A program made the position numbers and the translations under genes. This document shows, one piece after another, positions 1-6,485 of a stretch of 9,644 bases of DNA. The notes beneath the pieces are model-generated. The model was not told the DNA's origin. It saw only the letters and a list, made by a program, of their open reading frames with translations, and searched no databases. This stretch comes from Aquifex sp964425585 (lineage in GTDB: Bacteria; Aquificota; Aquificia; Aquificales; Aquificaceae), in contig CAYRMG010000046.1 in NCBI GenBank assembly GCA_964425585.1, forward strand, positions 1-9,644. Reading direction: 5' to 3'. Numbering within the stretch: the first letter of the stretch is position 1; each line of letters opens with the position of its first letter.

Positions 1-92
1 CTTGCAATGCCCTAAGTAAAAGGAGGGATTTCTTTAACTCAAATGAGCTTTTAAAATACTTTGATGGATTGAAAGGAGAAAGGGAAAGATGA
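1..92 (+). CDS. 3' end of an unidentified gene (partial)
   Basis: One frame is open from the first bases of the window to a TGA at 90-92 and encodes about 29 residues ending in FDGLKGERER. The other two + frames stop within the first 20 bases. The TGA overlaps the crcB ATG at 89-91 (ATGA), the same arrangement as at the next two + strand junctions to the right, so this is very probably the C-terminus of the upstream gene in the same operon. The tail is charged and hydrophilic (NSNELLKYFDGLKGERER), with no recognisable domain. No function can be assigned from so short a piece. Confidence 0.7.
   Translation, partial: CNALSKRRDFFNSNELLKYFDGLKGERER
74..78 (+). promoter_or_regulatory. Shine-Dalgarno site of crcB
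   Basis: AGGAG lies inside the end of the upstream reading frame, about 10 nt before the crcB ATG. With the ATGA overlap it supports translation of crcB from a shared mRNA and fixes its start. Confidence 0.6.
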
Positions 93-463
93 AAAGTGCT
101 TTAGCGGTTGCTTTGGGTGGTGCAGCGGGTTCGGTTTTGAGATATCTGCTTTCAAAGTTCGTTCAGGTGTTTCTCGGAATCAGCTTTCCCCTCGGAACTA
201 TGTTTGTGAATATCTTGGGTGCTTTTCTTATAGGTTTTTCCTTTTCTTTTCTCGTTGAAAGGCTTGCAGTTCATCCCCTTTACAGATTCCTTCTTATTAC
301 CGGATTTCTGGGAGGTTTTACCACATTCTCAACTTTTACCTATGAAAGCTTAACGCTCCTCAGGGAAGGAGAAAACGTAAAATTCTTTATCTACTTTTTA
401 GGAACCAACATATTGGGAATGATTGCGGTTTTTTTAGGTTATAAACTGGGGGAAAGTTTATGA
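89..463 (+). CDS. crcB: Fluoride channel CrcB/Fluc
   Basis: This 124-residue protein has the length and four-helix layout of the CrcB/Fluc family, small inner-membrane proteins that dimerise in dual topology and let toxic fluoride leave the cytoplasm. Visible family motifs are GGAAGSVLRY (10-19) in helix 1, GTMFVNILGAFLIG (36-49) with the conserved Asn41 of helix 2, and GFLGGFTTFSTF (72-83) in the broken helix 3. That last stretch carries the two pore phenylalanines (F80, F83) and the polar residues of the fluoride track and central Na+ site. Helix 4 covers roughly 97-120. The gene is complete and shows no damage. It overlaps the upstream gene and the DUF190 gene downstream by ATGA junctions, so all three are probably translated from one message. 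Some organisms carry paired crcB genes; only one is seen here, consistent with a homodimer. No fluoride riboswitch is visible, since crcB is not the first gene of its transcript in this window. Confidence 0.93.
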   Translation: MKSALAVALGGAAGSVLRYLLSKFVQVFLGISFPLGTMFVNILGAFLIGFSFSFLVERLAVHPLYRFLLITGFLGGFTTFSTFTYESLTLLREGENVKFFIYFLGTNILGMIAVFLGYKLGESL

Positions 464-771
464 AAATAGTAAAAAAGAAGCTTTTGAGGATATTTACCTC
501 TGAAGATAAGAAAAAAGGAGGAAAACCTTACTACAAGTTTATTCTTGAAAAAGCAAGGGAATACGGGCTTGAGGGTGCTACGGTATTCAGGGGAATAGGG
601 GGATACGGGAGGGAAGGCTACATCAGAGAAGAGGGTTTTTTTAAACTTCGCTCAAGTCTTCCGATAGTTATAGAGATAATAGATGAAGAGGAAAAAATAA
701 AGAAGTTTTTAGAAGAGGTAAAGGAAGGGGAGCTTATAACCTTGGAGGATGTTGAGGTTATATACCTTTAA
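460..771 (+). CDS. DUF190/UPF0166 PII-like protein
   Basis: This 103-residue cytoplasmic protein belongs to DUF190 (UPF0166), small proteins with a ferredoxin-like fold related to the PII signalling proteins. The family signature is clear: YYKFILEKAREYGLEGATVFRGIGGYG (about 24-50), with the GATVxRGIxGxG loop, followed by the predicted strand LPIVIEIIDEEEKIKKFLEEV (about 68-88). The start is supported by a GGGGGA Shine-Dalgarno stretch about 7 nt upstream and by the ATGA overlap with crcB. As is known for this family, it sits beside crcB, so a role in sensing or controlling ion movement through the channel is plausible, but its ligand and partner are not established. Its stop overlaps the stop of convergent ilvB within TTAA at 768-771. 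Family assignment is firm; function is inferred only from neighbourhood. Confidence 0.85.
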   Translation: MKIVKKKLLRIFTSEDKKKGGKPYYKFILEKAREYGLEGATVFRGIGGYGREGYIREEGFFKLRSSLPIVIEIIDEEEKIKKFLEEVKEGELITLEDVEVIYL

Positions 772-2525
772 CCGACCAGATACATTGTTTCCGCATCGTG
801 CTTGCCCTTTCCGTCCTCAAGAATCATATCCCTGTAAGACTTTCCTGCGGGAACCATAGGAAGAACGTTTTCTTCCCTGTCTACCCAGAAGTCTATAATA
901 ACGGGTTTGTCCTCAATCTTTCTGGCCTCTTCAATAACTTCCCTTACTTCTTTGGGTTTTTCCGCCCTCAGTCCTACCGCTCCCATAGCTTCGGCCAGCT
1001 TTACAAAGTCGGGCTGAACGCTGAGGTCAACCTCGGAATATCTCTTATCGTAAAAGAGTTCTTGCCACTGCCTTACCATACCGAGGTAAGCGTTATTTAT
1101 TATTGCAACCTTTACGGGAACCTTATACTGAACCGCGGTAATAATCTCCTGCATAGTCATAACAAATGAGCCGTCTCCGTCCACAACCCATACCTCTCTG
1201 TCGGGTCTTCCGATTTTCGCACCGATTCCCGCAGGAAGCCCGAATCCCATAGTTCCGAGACCGCCCGAGTTCAGAAACTGCCTCGGATACCTGAATTTGT
1301 AGAACATAGCAGCCCACATCTGGTGTTGTCCCACACCGGGGACTATAATGGCCTCTCCGTTTGTAGCTTCCCAAAGCTGTTCTATAACGTATTGGGGCTT
1401 TATCACCTTATCGGAATTTCTGTAGGTAAGGGGGTGGAGCCTTTTCCACTTCTCAATTTGCTCAAGCCATTTCTTCCTTTCCTCGGGATAAAGTATCTTC
1501 GCACCTCTCTTTTTTATCTCATTTATTAGCTTCCTGAGAACTACCTTTACATCACCTACTATAGGAACATCTACCGTTATATTCTTTGATATGGAGGCAG
1601 GGTCTATATCTATGTGAATTATTTTCGCCTCGGGAGCAAACTCGTCTATCTTGCCCGTAACCCTGTCGTCAAACCTTGCCCCCACGGCTATGAGAAGGTC
1701 GGAGTTGTAAACCGCCATGTTTGCGTAATAAGTTCCGTGCATTCCGAGCATTCTGAGGGAGAGGGGATGGGTTTCGGGGAAAGCTCCCTTTCCTTGCGTT
1801 GTTGTGGTTACGGGAATTTTCATAAGCTCCGCAAGCTCTATAAGCTCTTCCTGAGCTTCGGCGTTTACAGCACCTCCCCCGACGTAAAGAACGGGTCTCT
1901 TTGCGGACATTATGAGCTCCGCAGCCTTCTTTATTTGAACCGGGTTTCCTTCCGTGTGGGGATTATAACCGGGCAGGGCTTTTTTTACATCTTCTTCCGA
2001 AGGTATGTTTACATCCGCTATCTGCTGGGTTATATCTTTGGGTAGGTCTACCAAAACGGGTCCCGGTCTTCCCGTTCTTGCTATGTAAAAGGCCTCCCTC
2101 AATATAAGAGGAAGCTCCTTTATATCTTTAACAAGAAAGTTGTGTTTTGTAATCGGTCTGGTTATGCCGACTATATCAACCTCTTGGAAAGCGTCGTTTC
2201 CTATAAGATGTGTAGGAACCTGACCCGTTATAGCAACAAGGGGAACGGAGTCCATATACGCATCCGCTATCGGGGTCACAAGATTAGTAGCTCCTGGTCC
2301 CGATGTCACCATAACAACGCCTACCTTTCCCGTTGCCTTTGCATATCCTTCCGCCATATGACCTGCACCCTGTTCGTGTCTTGCGAGAATGTGTTTTATT
2401 CCGCCTATTCTATACAGTGCGTCGTATACTTCCATTATTGCCCCGCCGGGAAGGCCGAATATTACCTCAACACCCTCCTCTTTCAGAACTTCAATAACGA
2501 TATCCGCTCCCTTTTTTGCAGCCAT
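768..2525 (-). CDS. ilvB: Acetolactate synthase large (catalytic) subunit
   Basis: This 585-residue TPP enzyme condenses two pyruvates to acetolactate, or pyruvate with 2-oxobutyrate to acetohydroxybutyrate, the first common step of Val/Leu/Ile synthesis in the cytoplasm. Its length is normal for the acetohydroxyacid synthase large subunit. The N-terminal TPP domain has GLPGGAIMEVYDAL (24-37) and the catalytic glutamate E51 in RHEQGAGHMAEGYA, with SGPGATN at 75-81. The middle FAD-binding domain has GARFDDRVTG (282-291). The C-terminal TPP/Mg motif starts with GDGSF (450-454) and ends with NN (477-478). The ATG is preceded on the - strand by AGGAGG (2538-2543) at a rather long 12-nt spacing, and no other in-frame start fits better. 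The regulatory subunit gene ilvN, often next door, is absent: downstream lies a convergent gene whose stop overlaps this one. The gene diverges from atpA. Anabolic rather than catabolic use is inferred from the FAD motif and size. Confidence 0.93.
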   Translation of the reverse strand: MAAKKGADIVIEVLKEEGVEVIFGLPGGAIMEVYDALYRIGGIKHILARHEQGAGHMAEGYAKATGKVGVVMVTSGPGATNLVTPIADAYMDSVPLVAITGQVPTHLIGNDAFQEVDIVGITRPITKHNFLVKDIKELPLILREAFYIARTGRPGPVLVDLPKDITQQIADVNIPSEEDVKKALPGYNPHTEGNPVQIKKAAELIMSAKRPVLYVGGGAVNAEAQEELIELAELMKIPVTTTTQGKGAFPETHPLSLRMLGMHGTYYANMAVYNSDLLIAVGARFDDRVTGKIDEFAPEAKIIHIDIDPASISKNITVDVPIVGDVKVVLRKLINEIKKRGAKILYPEERKKWLEQIEKWKRLHPLTYRNSDKVIKPQYVIEQLWEATNGEAIIVPGVGQHQMWAAMFYKFRYPRQFLNSGGLGTMGFGLPAGIGAKIGRPDREVWVVDGDGSFVMTMQEIITAVQYKVPVKVAIINNAYLGMVRQWQELFYDKRYSEVDLSVQPDFVKLAEAMGAVGLRAEKPKEVREVIEEARKIEDKPVIIDFWVDREENVLPMVPAGKSYRDMILEDGKGKHDAETMYLVG

Positions 2526-2551
2526 TTTTCCTTAAGACCTCCTGAATAGTG

Positions 2552-2580
2552 TAAATAATAAATTTGTTAAATTTTATTTA
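2552..2580. repeat. Imperfect AT-rich inverted repeat between ilvB and atpA
   Basis: TAAATAATAAATTT on the left pairs with AAATTTTATTTA on the right, apart from a 2-nt bulge. It lies about 27 bp before the ilvB start and upstream of the putative atpA -10 box. It could be an operator or promoter element for either gene. The region is so AT-rich that such symmetry may arise by chance. Confidence 0.3.
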
Positions 2581-2633
2581 GACTTCAATAGTTTAAGACA
2601 TCTTTGTGATACAATACTGAGTAATTAAAGGGT

Positions 2634-2640
2634 AGGAGGT
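2634..2640 (+). promoter_or_regulatory. Shine-Dalgarno site of atpA
   Basis: AGGAGGT lies 5 nt before the atpA ATG. It is a near-perfect complement of the 16S rRNA 3' end and fits a highly translated gene. It contrasts with the starts at 4186, 6459 and 6486, which have no such site. Confidence 0.8.
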
Positions 2641-2645
2641 AAGGT

Positions 2646-4157
2646 ATGGCTACACTGACCTACGAAGAAGCCCTTGAGATACTGAGGAAACAGATAAAGG
2701 ATTTTGAACCCGAAGCCAAAATGGAAGAGGTCGGAGTCGTTTACTACGTAGGTGACGGTGTTGCAAGGGCTTACGGTCTTGAAAACGTAATGGCAATGGA
2801 AGTAGTTGAGTTCCAAGGAGGCCAACAGGGAATAGCCTTCAACCTTGAAGAGGACAACGTAGGTATAATTATCCTCGGTTCAGAAACCGGCATTGAAGAA
2901 GGGCATATAGTAAAGAGGACGGGAAGAATACTTGACGCTCCCGTGGGTGAGGGACTTATAGGAAGGGTAATAGACCCCCTCGGAAATCCCCTTGACGGAA
3001 AGGGGCCTATACAGTATGAATACCGCTCTCCCGTTGAAAAGATTGCCCCCGGTGTTGTAAAGAGAAAACCCGTCCATGAACCCCTCCAGACCGGTATCAA
3101 AGCAATAGATGCAATGATTCCCATAGGAAGGGGTCAGAGAGAGCTCATCATCGGTGATAGGGCAACGGGTAAGACAACGGTTGCGATAGATACCATTCTT
3201 GCCCAAAAGAACAGCGACGTTTACTGTATATACGTAGCGGTAGGACAAAAAAGGGCGGCAATTGCGAGACTCGTTGAACTCCTTGAAAGAGAAGGGGCTA
3301 TGGAATACACCTGTGTGGTTGTTGCATCCGCATCAGACCCCGCATCTCTGCAGTATCTCGCTCCGTTTGTCGGATGCACCATAGGTGAATACTTCAGGGA
3401 TAACGGGAAACACGCACTCATTATTTACGACGACCTCTCAAAACACGCGGAAGCCTACAGACAGCTTTCCCTTCTCATGAGAAGACCTCCCGGAAGGGAG
3501 GCATACCCCGGTGACGTCTTTTATCTTCACTCAAGACTCCTTGAGAGAGCTGCAAAACTAAATGACGACCTCGGAGCGGGCTCCCTTACCGCACTTCCGA
3601 TAATTGAAACTAAAGCGGGAGACGTTGCGGCATACATTCCTACTAACGTTATCTCAATTACGGACGGACAGATATACCTTGAGACAGACCTCTTCAACAA
3701 AGGTATAAGACCCGCCATTAACGTAGGTTTATCGGTTTCAAGGGTAGGCGGTGCAGCACAAATTAAGGCAATGAAACAGGTTGCGGGAACGCTCAGGCTT
3801 GAGCTTGCCCAGTTCAGGGAACTTGAAGCTTTTGTTCAATTTGCTTCCGAGCTTGACAAGGCAACCCAACAACAGATAAACAGAGGTCTCAGACTTGTTG
3901 AACTCCTAAAACAAGAGCCGTATAATCCGATACCCGTTGAAAAACAGATAGTTCTCATATACGCGGGAACCCACGGATACCTTGACGATATACCGGTTGA
4001 AGCGGTAAGAAAGTTTGAAAAGGAACTTTACGCATTCCTTGACAACGAAAGACCGGATATACTCAAAGAGATAAGTGAGAAAAAGAAGCTTGATGACGAG
4101 CTTGAGAAAAAGATAAAAGAAGCCCTTGATACCTTCAAACAAAGGTTTGTTCCTTAA
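2646..4157 (+). CDS. atpA: F1F0 ATP synthase subunit alpha
   Basis: This 503-residue protein is the full-length non-catalytic alpha subunit of the F1 head, which alternates with beta in the alpha3beta3 ring and binds a regulatory nucleotide. The N-terminal beta-barrel domain leads into the nucleotide-binding domain. That domain has P-loop GDRATGKT (170-177; the family usually has Gln where Ala173 stands), the Walker B region HALIIYDDLSKHAEAYR, and RRPPGREAYPGDVFYLHSRLLERAA. NVGLSVSRVGGAAQ (359-372) follows, with the conserved Arg366 that reaches the neighbouring beta catalytic site. A helical C-terminal domain completes the protein. It is clearly alpha rather than beta, since the beta-type P-loop GGAGVGKT is missing. 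None of the usual neighbours (delta, gamma, beta, epsilon or F0 genes) is present: ilvB lies upstream in the opposite direction and a DUF72 gene downstream. So atpA stands alone, and its strong Shine-Dalgarno and own promoter region fit separate control of its dosage. Confidence 0.97.
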   Translation: MATLTYEEALEILRKQIKDFEPEAKMEEVGVVYYVGDGVARAYGLENVMAMEVVEFQGGQQGIAFNLEEDNVGIIILGSETGIEEGHIVKRTGRILDAPVGEGLIGRVIDPLGNPLDGKGPIQYEYRSPVEKIAPGVVKRKPVHEPLQTGIKAIDAMIPIGRGQRELIIGDRATGKTTVAIDTILAQKNSDVYCIYVAVGQKRAAIARLVELLEREGAMEYTCVVVASASDPASLQYLAPFVGCTIGEYFRDNGKHALIIYDDLSKHAEAYRQLSLLMRRPPGREAYPGDVFYLHSRLLERAAKLNDDLGAGSLTALPIIETKAGDVAAYIPTNVISITDGQIYLETDLFNKGIRPAINVGLSVSRVGGAAQIKAMKQVAGTLRLELAQFRELEAFVQFASELDKATQQQINRGLRLVELLKQEPYNPIPVEKQIVLIYAGTHGYLDDIPVEAVRKFEKELYAFLDNERPDILKEISEKKKLDDELEKKIKEALDTFKQRFVP

Positions 4158-4185
4158 TTCTTTCCTCCTTTAAAAATTCTTTTCT
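4158..4185 (+). promoter_or_regulatory. Short leader of the DUF72 gene, possible leaderless promoter
   Basis: This 28-nt gap after atpA has no Shine-Dalgarno sequence for the next gene. Instead it holds CCTCC (4164-4168), the anti-Shine-Dalgarno motif itself. TAAAAA at 4171-4176 sits 9 nt before the ATG and could be a -10 box for a transcript starting at or just before the start codon. TTGTTC (4147-4152) at an 18-bp distance is a poor -35. No terminator hairpin follows atpA, so read-through from atpA is equally possible. Confidence 0.3.
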
Positions 4186-5025
4186 ATGAAGAAGTTTAAA
4201 AACATATATATAGGATGTAGCGGTTTTTCCTACAAGGACTGGAAGGGAACCTTCTATCCTTCGCATATACCCGATAATCAGATGATTATTTATTATGAAA
4301 ACTTCTTTAACGTTGTTGAGATAAATTACACCTACTACACAATGCCCCATCCCTTTACCTTCAAAAGCTTCCTTGAAAAAACTAAAAGATTAAAGTTTTC
4401 CGTAAAAGCTAATCAGGTATTTACCCACGAAAGAAACTACACAAAGGAAGATTTAAAAAGCTTTATTGAGGGTATAAAGCCTCTTCTTGAGAATGAAAAA
4501 AGGTTTATAGCGGTTCTCTTCCAGTTCCCCGAAAGCTTTAGATACACCCGGGAAAATCTTGATTACCTTAAGAAGCTATCTTCAGACTTTGCAGGTATAG
4601 ATAGAGTTATTGAAGTAAGACATAGAAGCTTTGCCAACCAAGATTTTTACAACTTTGTTGAAGAAATAGGTTTTTCCGCACTTGTTAACATAGACGCTCC
4701 TAAGGTAAAGGGATTACTCATCGGTCCATGGGTCTCAGTAGGGATAATAAATTACGTAAGACTTCACGGAAGGAATAAAGAAAAATGGCACAACCATAAA
4801 GAACCCTATGAAAGGTATGATTACCTTTATTCCGTGGATGAACTTGAAAAGCTCAAGGAAAAGATTCTAAAGATTTACGAGGGGAAGGATACTTACGTAT
4901 TTTTTAATAACCATTACAGGGGAAAGGGAGCCCTCAACGCCCTTCAGATGAAAGAGCTTTTCGGAGAGGAAGTTAAAATACCAAAGGGCTTGCTCTCAAC
5001 TTTTGCCCCGAGACTTTGGGAGTAA
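4186..5025 (+). CDS. DUF72 family protein (YecE-like), function unknown
   Basis: This 279-residue protein has the marks of DUF72, a widespread TIM-barrel-like family with no established biochemical role. Motifs in order are IYIGCSGFSYKDWKGTFYP (7-25), VEINYTYYTMP (44-54), a central IEVRHRSF (142-149), RLHGRN (192-197) and FFNNHYRGKGALNA (239-252). Size and motif order are those of a complete family member. No signal peptide or membrane helix is seen, so it should be cytoplasmic. The ATG is fixed by an in-frame stop at 4171-4173 and by the position of the first family motif, yet no ribosome binding site precedes it. It lies 28 nt after atpA on the same strand, and its stop (TAA 5023-5025) directly abuts the stop of the convergent biotin carboxylase gene. 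Neighbours give no useful hint of function. Confidence 0.88.
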   Translation: MKKFKNIYIGCSGFSYKDWKGTFYPSHIPDNQMIIYYENFFNVVEINYTYYTMPHPFTFKSFLEKTKRLKFSVKANQVFTHERNYTKEDLKSFIEGIKPLLENEKRFIAVLFQFPESFRYTRENLDYLKKLSSDFAGIDRVIEVRHRSFANQDFYNFVEEIGFSALVNIDAPKVKGLLIGPWVSVGIINYVRLHGRNKEKWHNHKEPYERYDYLYSVDELEKLKEKILKIYEGKDTYVFFNNHYRGKGALNALQMKELFGEEVKIPKGLLSTFAPRLWE

Positions 5026-6459
5026 TTAAAGCCCGTAATGTGCCGCTATCGCTGCGGAAAGTGCAAGAACTATATCCTCCATAGGTTTTTCCCCTTCTAT
5101 CTTGAGGTCATACTCACCCTTTGCGAGTTTCTCTTCAAGGAACTTAACCCCGAAATCTCCCTTACGGAAATCCGGGTCCCTCACGATTTCCCTGTATAGG
5201 GGTATATTAGTGGGAACACCTCTTACCACAAACTCATCAAGTGCTCTTCTTGAACGTGCAACTACCTTATCCCACGTTAGCGCCCATACGGTCATCTTAG
5301 CTATCATGGAGTCATAATGGGGGGGTATTATGTAGTCTTTATAAACGGAAGCGTCTATCCTTACTCCGGGTCCTCCGGGTGAGTAGTAAGATGTTATCTT
5401 TCCCGGTGCGGGTGCGAAATTTCTCTTGGGGTCTTCCGCGTTTATACGGAACTCTATGGCATATCCCCTAAAGGTTATATCGCTTTGGAGAAAGGGAAGA
5501 GGTTCTCCCGCGGCTATCCTTATCATCATCTCAACTATATCTATTCCCGTTATGGTTTCCGTAATCGTGTGTTCAACCTGAAGCCTCGTGTTCATCTCTA
5601 TGAAGTAATACTCACCCGTCCTTAGGTCTACGAGAAACTCAAGAGTTCCCGCGTTCTCATAACCTACCTTTGTTAAAGCCCTTACGGCATTTCCGAGGAT
5701 TTTCATTCTCAGGTCATTGGGAAGTGCAGGGGATGGTGCTATCTCAATAAGTTTTTGATGTCTTCTCTGTATTGAACAGTCCCTCTCACCGAGGTGTATT
5801 ATGTTCCCGTATTTATCTCCGAGAATTTGAACCTCTATATGTTTCGGATTTTCAAGATACTTCTCTATAAACAGGTCTCCCTTCCCGAAGAAGGTTTCCG
5901 CTTCTCTGTATGCACTCTCAAAGGCCTTCTCAAGCTCCTCTTCACTTTTTACAACCCTCATCCCCCTTCCCCCGCCTCCGTAAGCTGCTTTAAGCATTAT
6001 GGGATAGCCTATCTCCCTTGCGTAGTGTTTCGCATCTTCAAGACTTGTAACCGGCTCCTCCGTTCCCGGAATTGTGGGAAGTCCTGCCTCCTTCATAACC
6101 TTTTTTGCCTTAACCTTATCTCCGAACATCTCAATCTGTTCGGGAGTAGGACCTATAAAGGTTATGCCCCTCTTTATGCAATACCTTGCAAAGTCCGGAT
6201 TTTCAGCCAGAAATCCGTATCCGGGATGTATAGCATCCGCTCCCACCTGCCTGGCAAGGTCTACGATTCTCACGTAATCCAGATAAGCCCTTACCGGGTC
6301 TCCTGTAATCATATAAGCTTCATCCGCTTTTTTGACGTGAAGAGAACGGACATCCGCCTCCGAGTATATTGCAACCGTTTTTATCCCCAACTCTTTACAG
6401 GCCCTAATTATCCTTACCGCTACCTCTCCCCTGTTGGCAATTAGAACTTTCTTGAACAT
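5026..6459 (-). CDS. Biotin carboxylase subunit, probably of a pyruvate or 2-oxoglutarate carboxylase
   Basis: This 477-residue ATP-grasp enzyme carboxylates the biotin of a carrier domain using ATP and bicarbonate. It starts with the canonical MFKKVLIANRGEVAVRI, continues with HPGYGFLAEN (78-87), the glycine-rich ATP loop KAAYGGGGRGMRVV (157-170), ERDCSIQRRHQK (225-236) and the catalytic stretch EMNTRLQVEH (288-297; Glu288, Asn290, Arg292 and Glu296 are all present). The length fits a stand-alone subunit without biotin or carboxyltransferase domains. The KAAYGGGGRGMR form of the loop is like pyruvate carboxylases, and after the core comes a short Ala-rich tail (460-477, MEDIVLALSAAIAAHYGL) lacking in E. 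coli AccC. In Aquificales such proteins serve 2-oxoglutarate carboxylase (CfiB) in the reductive TCA cycle or a two-subunit pyruvate carboxylase (PycA). Plain acetyl-CoA carboxylase AccC remains possible. No partner subunit gene is in the window. There is no good Shine-Dalgarno site; the start is fixed by an in-frame stop two codons upstream. Confidence 0.9.
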   Translation of the reverse strand: MFKKVLIANRGEVAVRIIRACKELGIKTVAIYSEADVRSLHVKKADEAYMITGDPVRAYLDYVRIVDLARQVGADAIHPGYGFLAENPDFARYCIKRGITFIGPTPEQIEMFGDKVKAKKVMKEAGLPTIPGTEEPVTSLEDAKHYAREIGYPIMLKAAYGGGGRGMRVVKSEEELEKAFESAYREAETFFGKGDLFIEKYLENPKHIEVQILGDKYGNIIHLGERDCSIQRRHQKLIEIAPSPALPNDLRMKILGNAVRALTKVGYENAGTLEFLVDLRTGEYYFIEMNTRLQVEHTITETITGIDIVEMMIRIAAGEPLPFLQSDITFRGYAIEFRINAEDPKRNFAPAPGKITSYYSPGGPGVRIDASVYKDYIIPPHYDSMIAKMTVWALTWDKVVARSRRALDEFVVRGVPTNIPLYREIVRDPDFRKGDFGVKFLEEKLAKGEYDLKIEGEKPMEDIVLALSAAIAAHYGL

Positions 6460-6485
6460 AATCTTTCATTTTAAAATTAAAACCT
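6460..6485. promoter_or_regulatory. Symmetric divergent promoter, probably giving leaderless mRNAs
   Basis: Only 26 bp separate two divergent ATGs. The gap contains an 18-bp dyad (6464-6481) with a single mismatched pair, and its core ATTTTAAAAT (6468-6477) reads TAAAAT, a -10-like hexamer, on both strands. The dyad centre is exactly 13.5 nt from the first base of each start codon. Transcription starting about 7 nt past either hexamer would begin some 2 nt before the ATG. Neither gene has a Shine-Dalgarno site, which agrees with leaderless translation. -35 elements, if any, must lie inside the coding regions and are not convincing. Confidence 0.5.

Larger units (their letters stand above)
2526..2645. 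promoter_or_regulatory. Divergent promoter region between ilvB and atpA
   Basis: This 120-bp AT-rich gap separates the start codons of ilvB (-) and atpA (+) and must hold the promoters of both. For atpA, TGATACAAT with the -10 hexamer TACAAT at 2610-2615 looks like an extended -10 box, which would give a 5' leader of roughly 25 nt. I see no convincing -35 at the proper distance. For ilvB no clear promoter pair stands out. An imperfect AT-rich dyad covers 2552-2580 and could be a regulator site or simply biased composition. Confidence 0.55.

Noticed and set aside
1..88. Fluoride riboswitch (crcB motif) upstream of crcB
   Set aside because: The sequence before crcB is an open reading frame that overlaps its start codon. 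I see no riboswitch-like conserved fold, and a leader would lie farther upstream, outside the window.
756..773. Bidirectional terminator at the DUF190/ilvB junction (GGTTA/TAACC)
   Set aside because: Only five pairs with an 8-nt loop inside coding sequence and no T-run on either side.
798..2549. Several + strand open frames of 68-143 codons across ilvB
   Set aside because: They lie opposite a clear, full-length acetolactate synthase gene, have Cys/His/Ser-rich low-quality peptides without family motifs, and are shadows.
3906..4142. - strand frame of 78 codons opposite the atpA end, with AAAGGAGGAAAG upstream on that strand
   Set aside because: The purine box is about 21 nt from a TTG start, too far to act, and the frame is fully opposite conserved atpA codons with no recognisable product.
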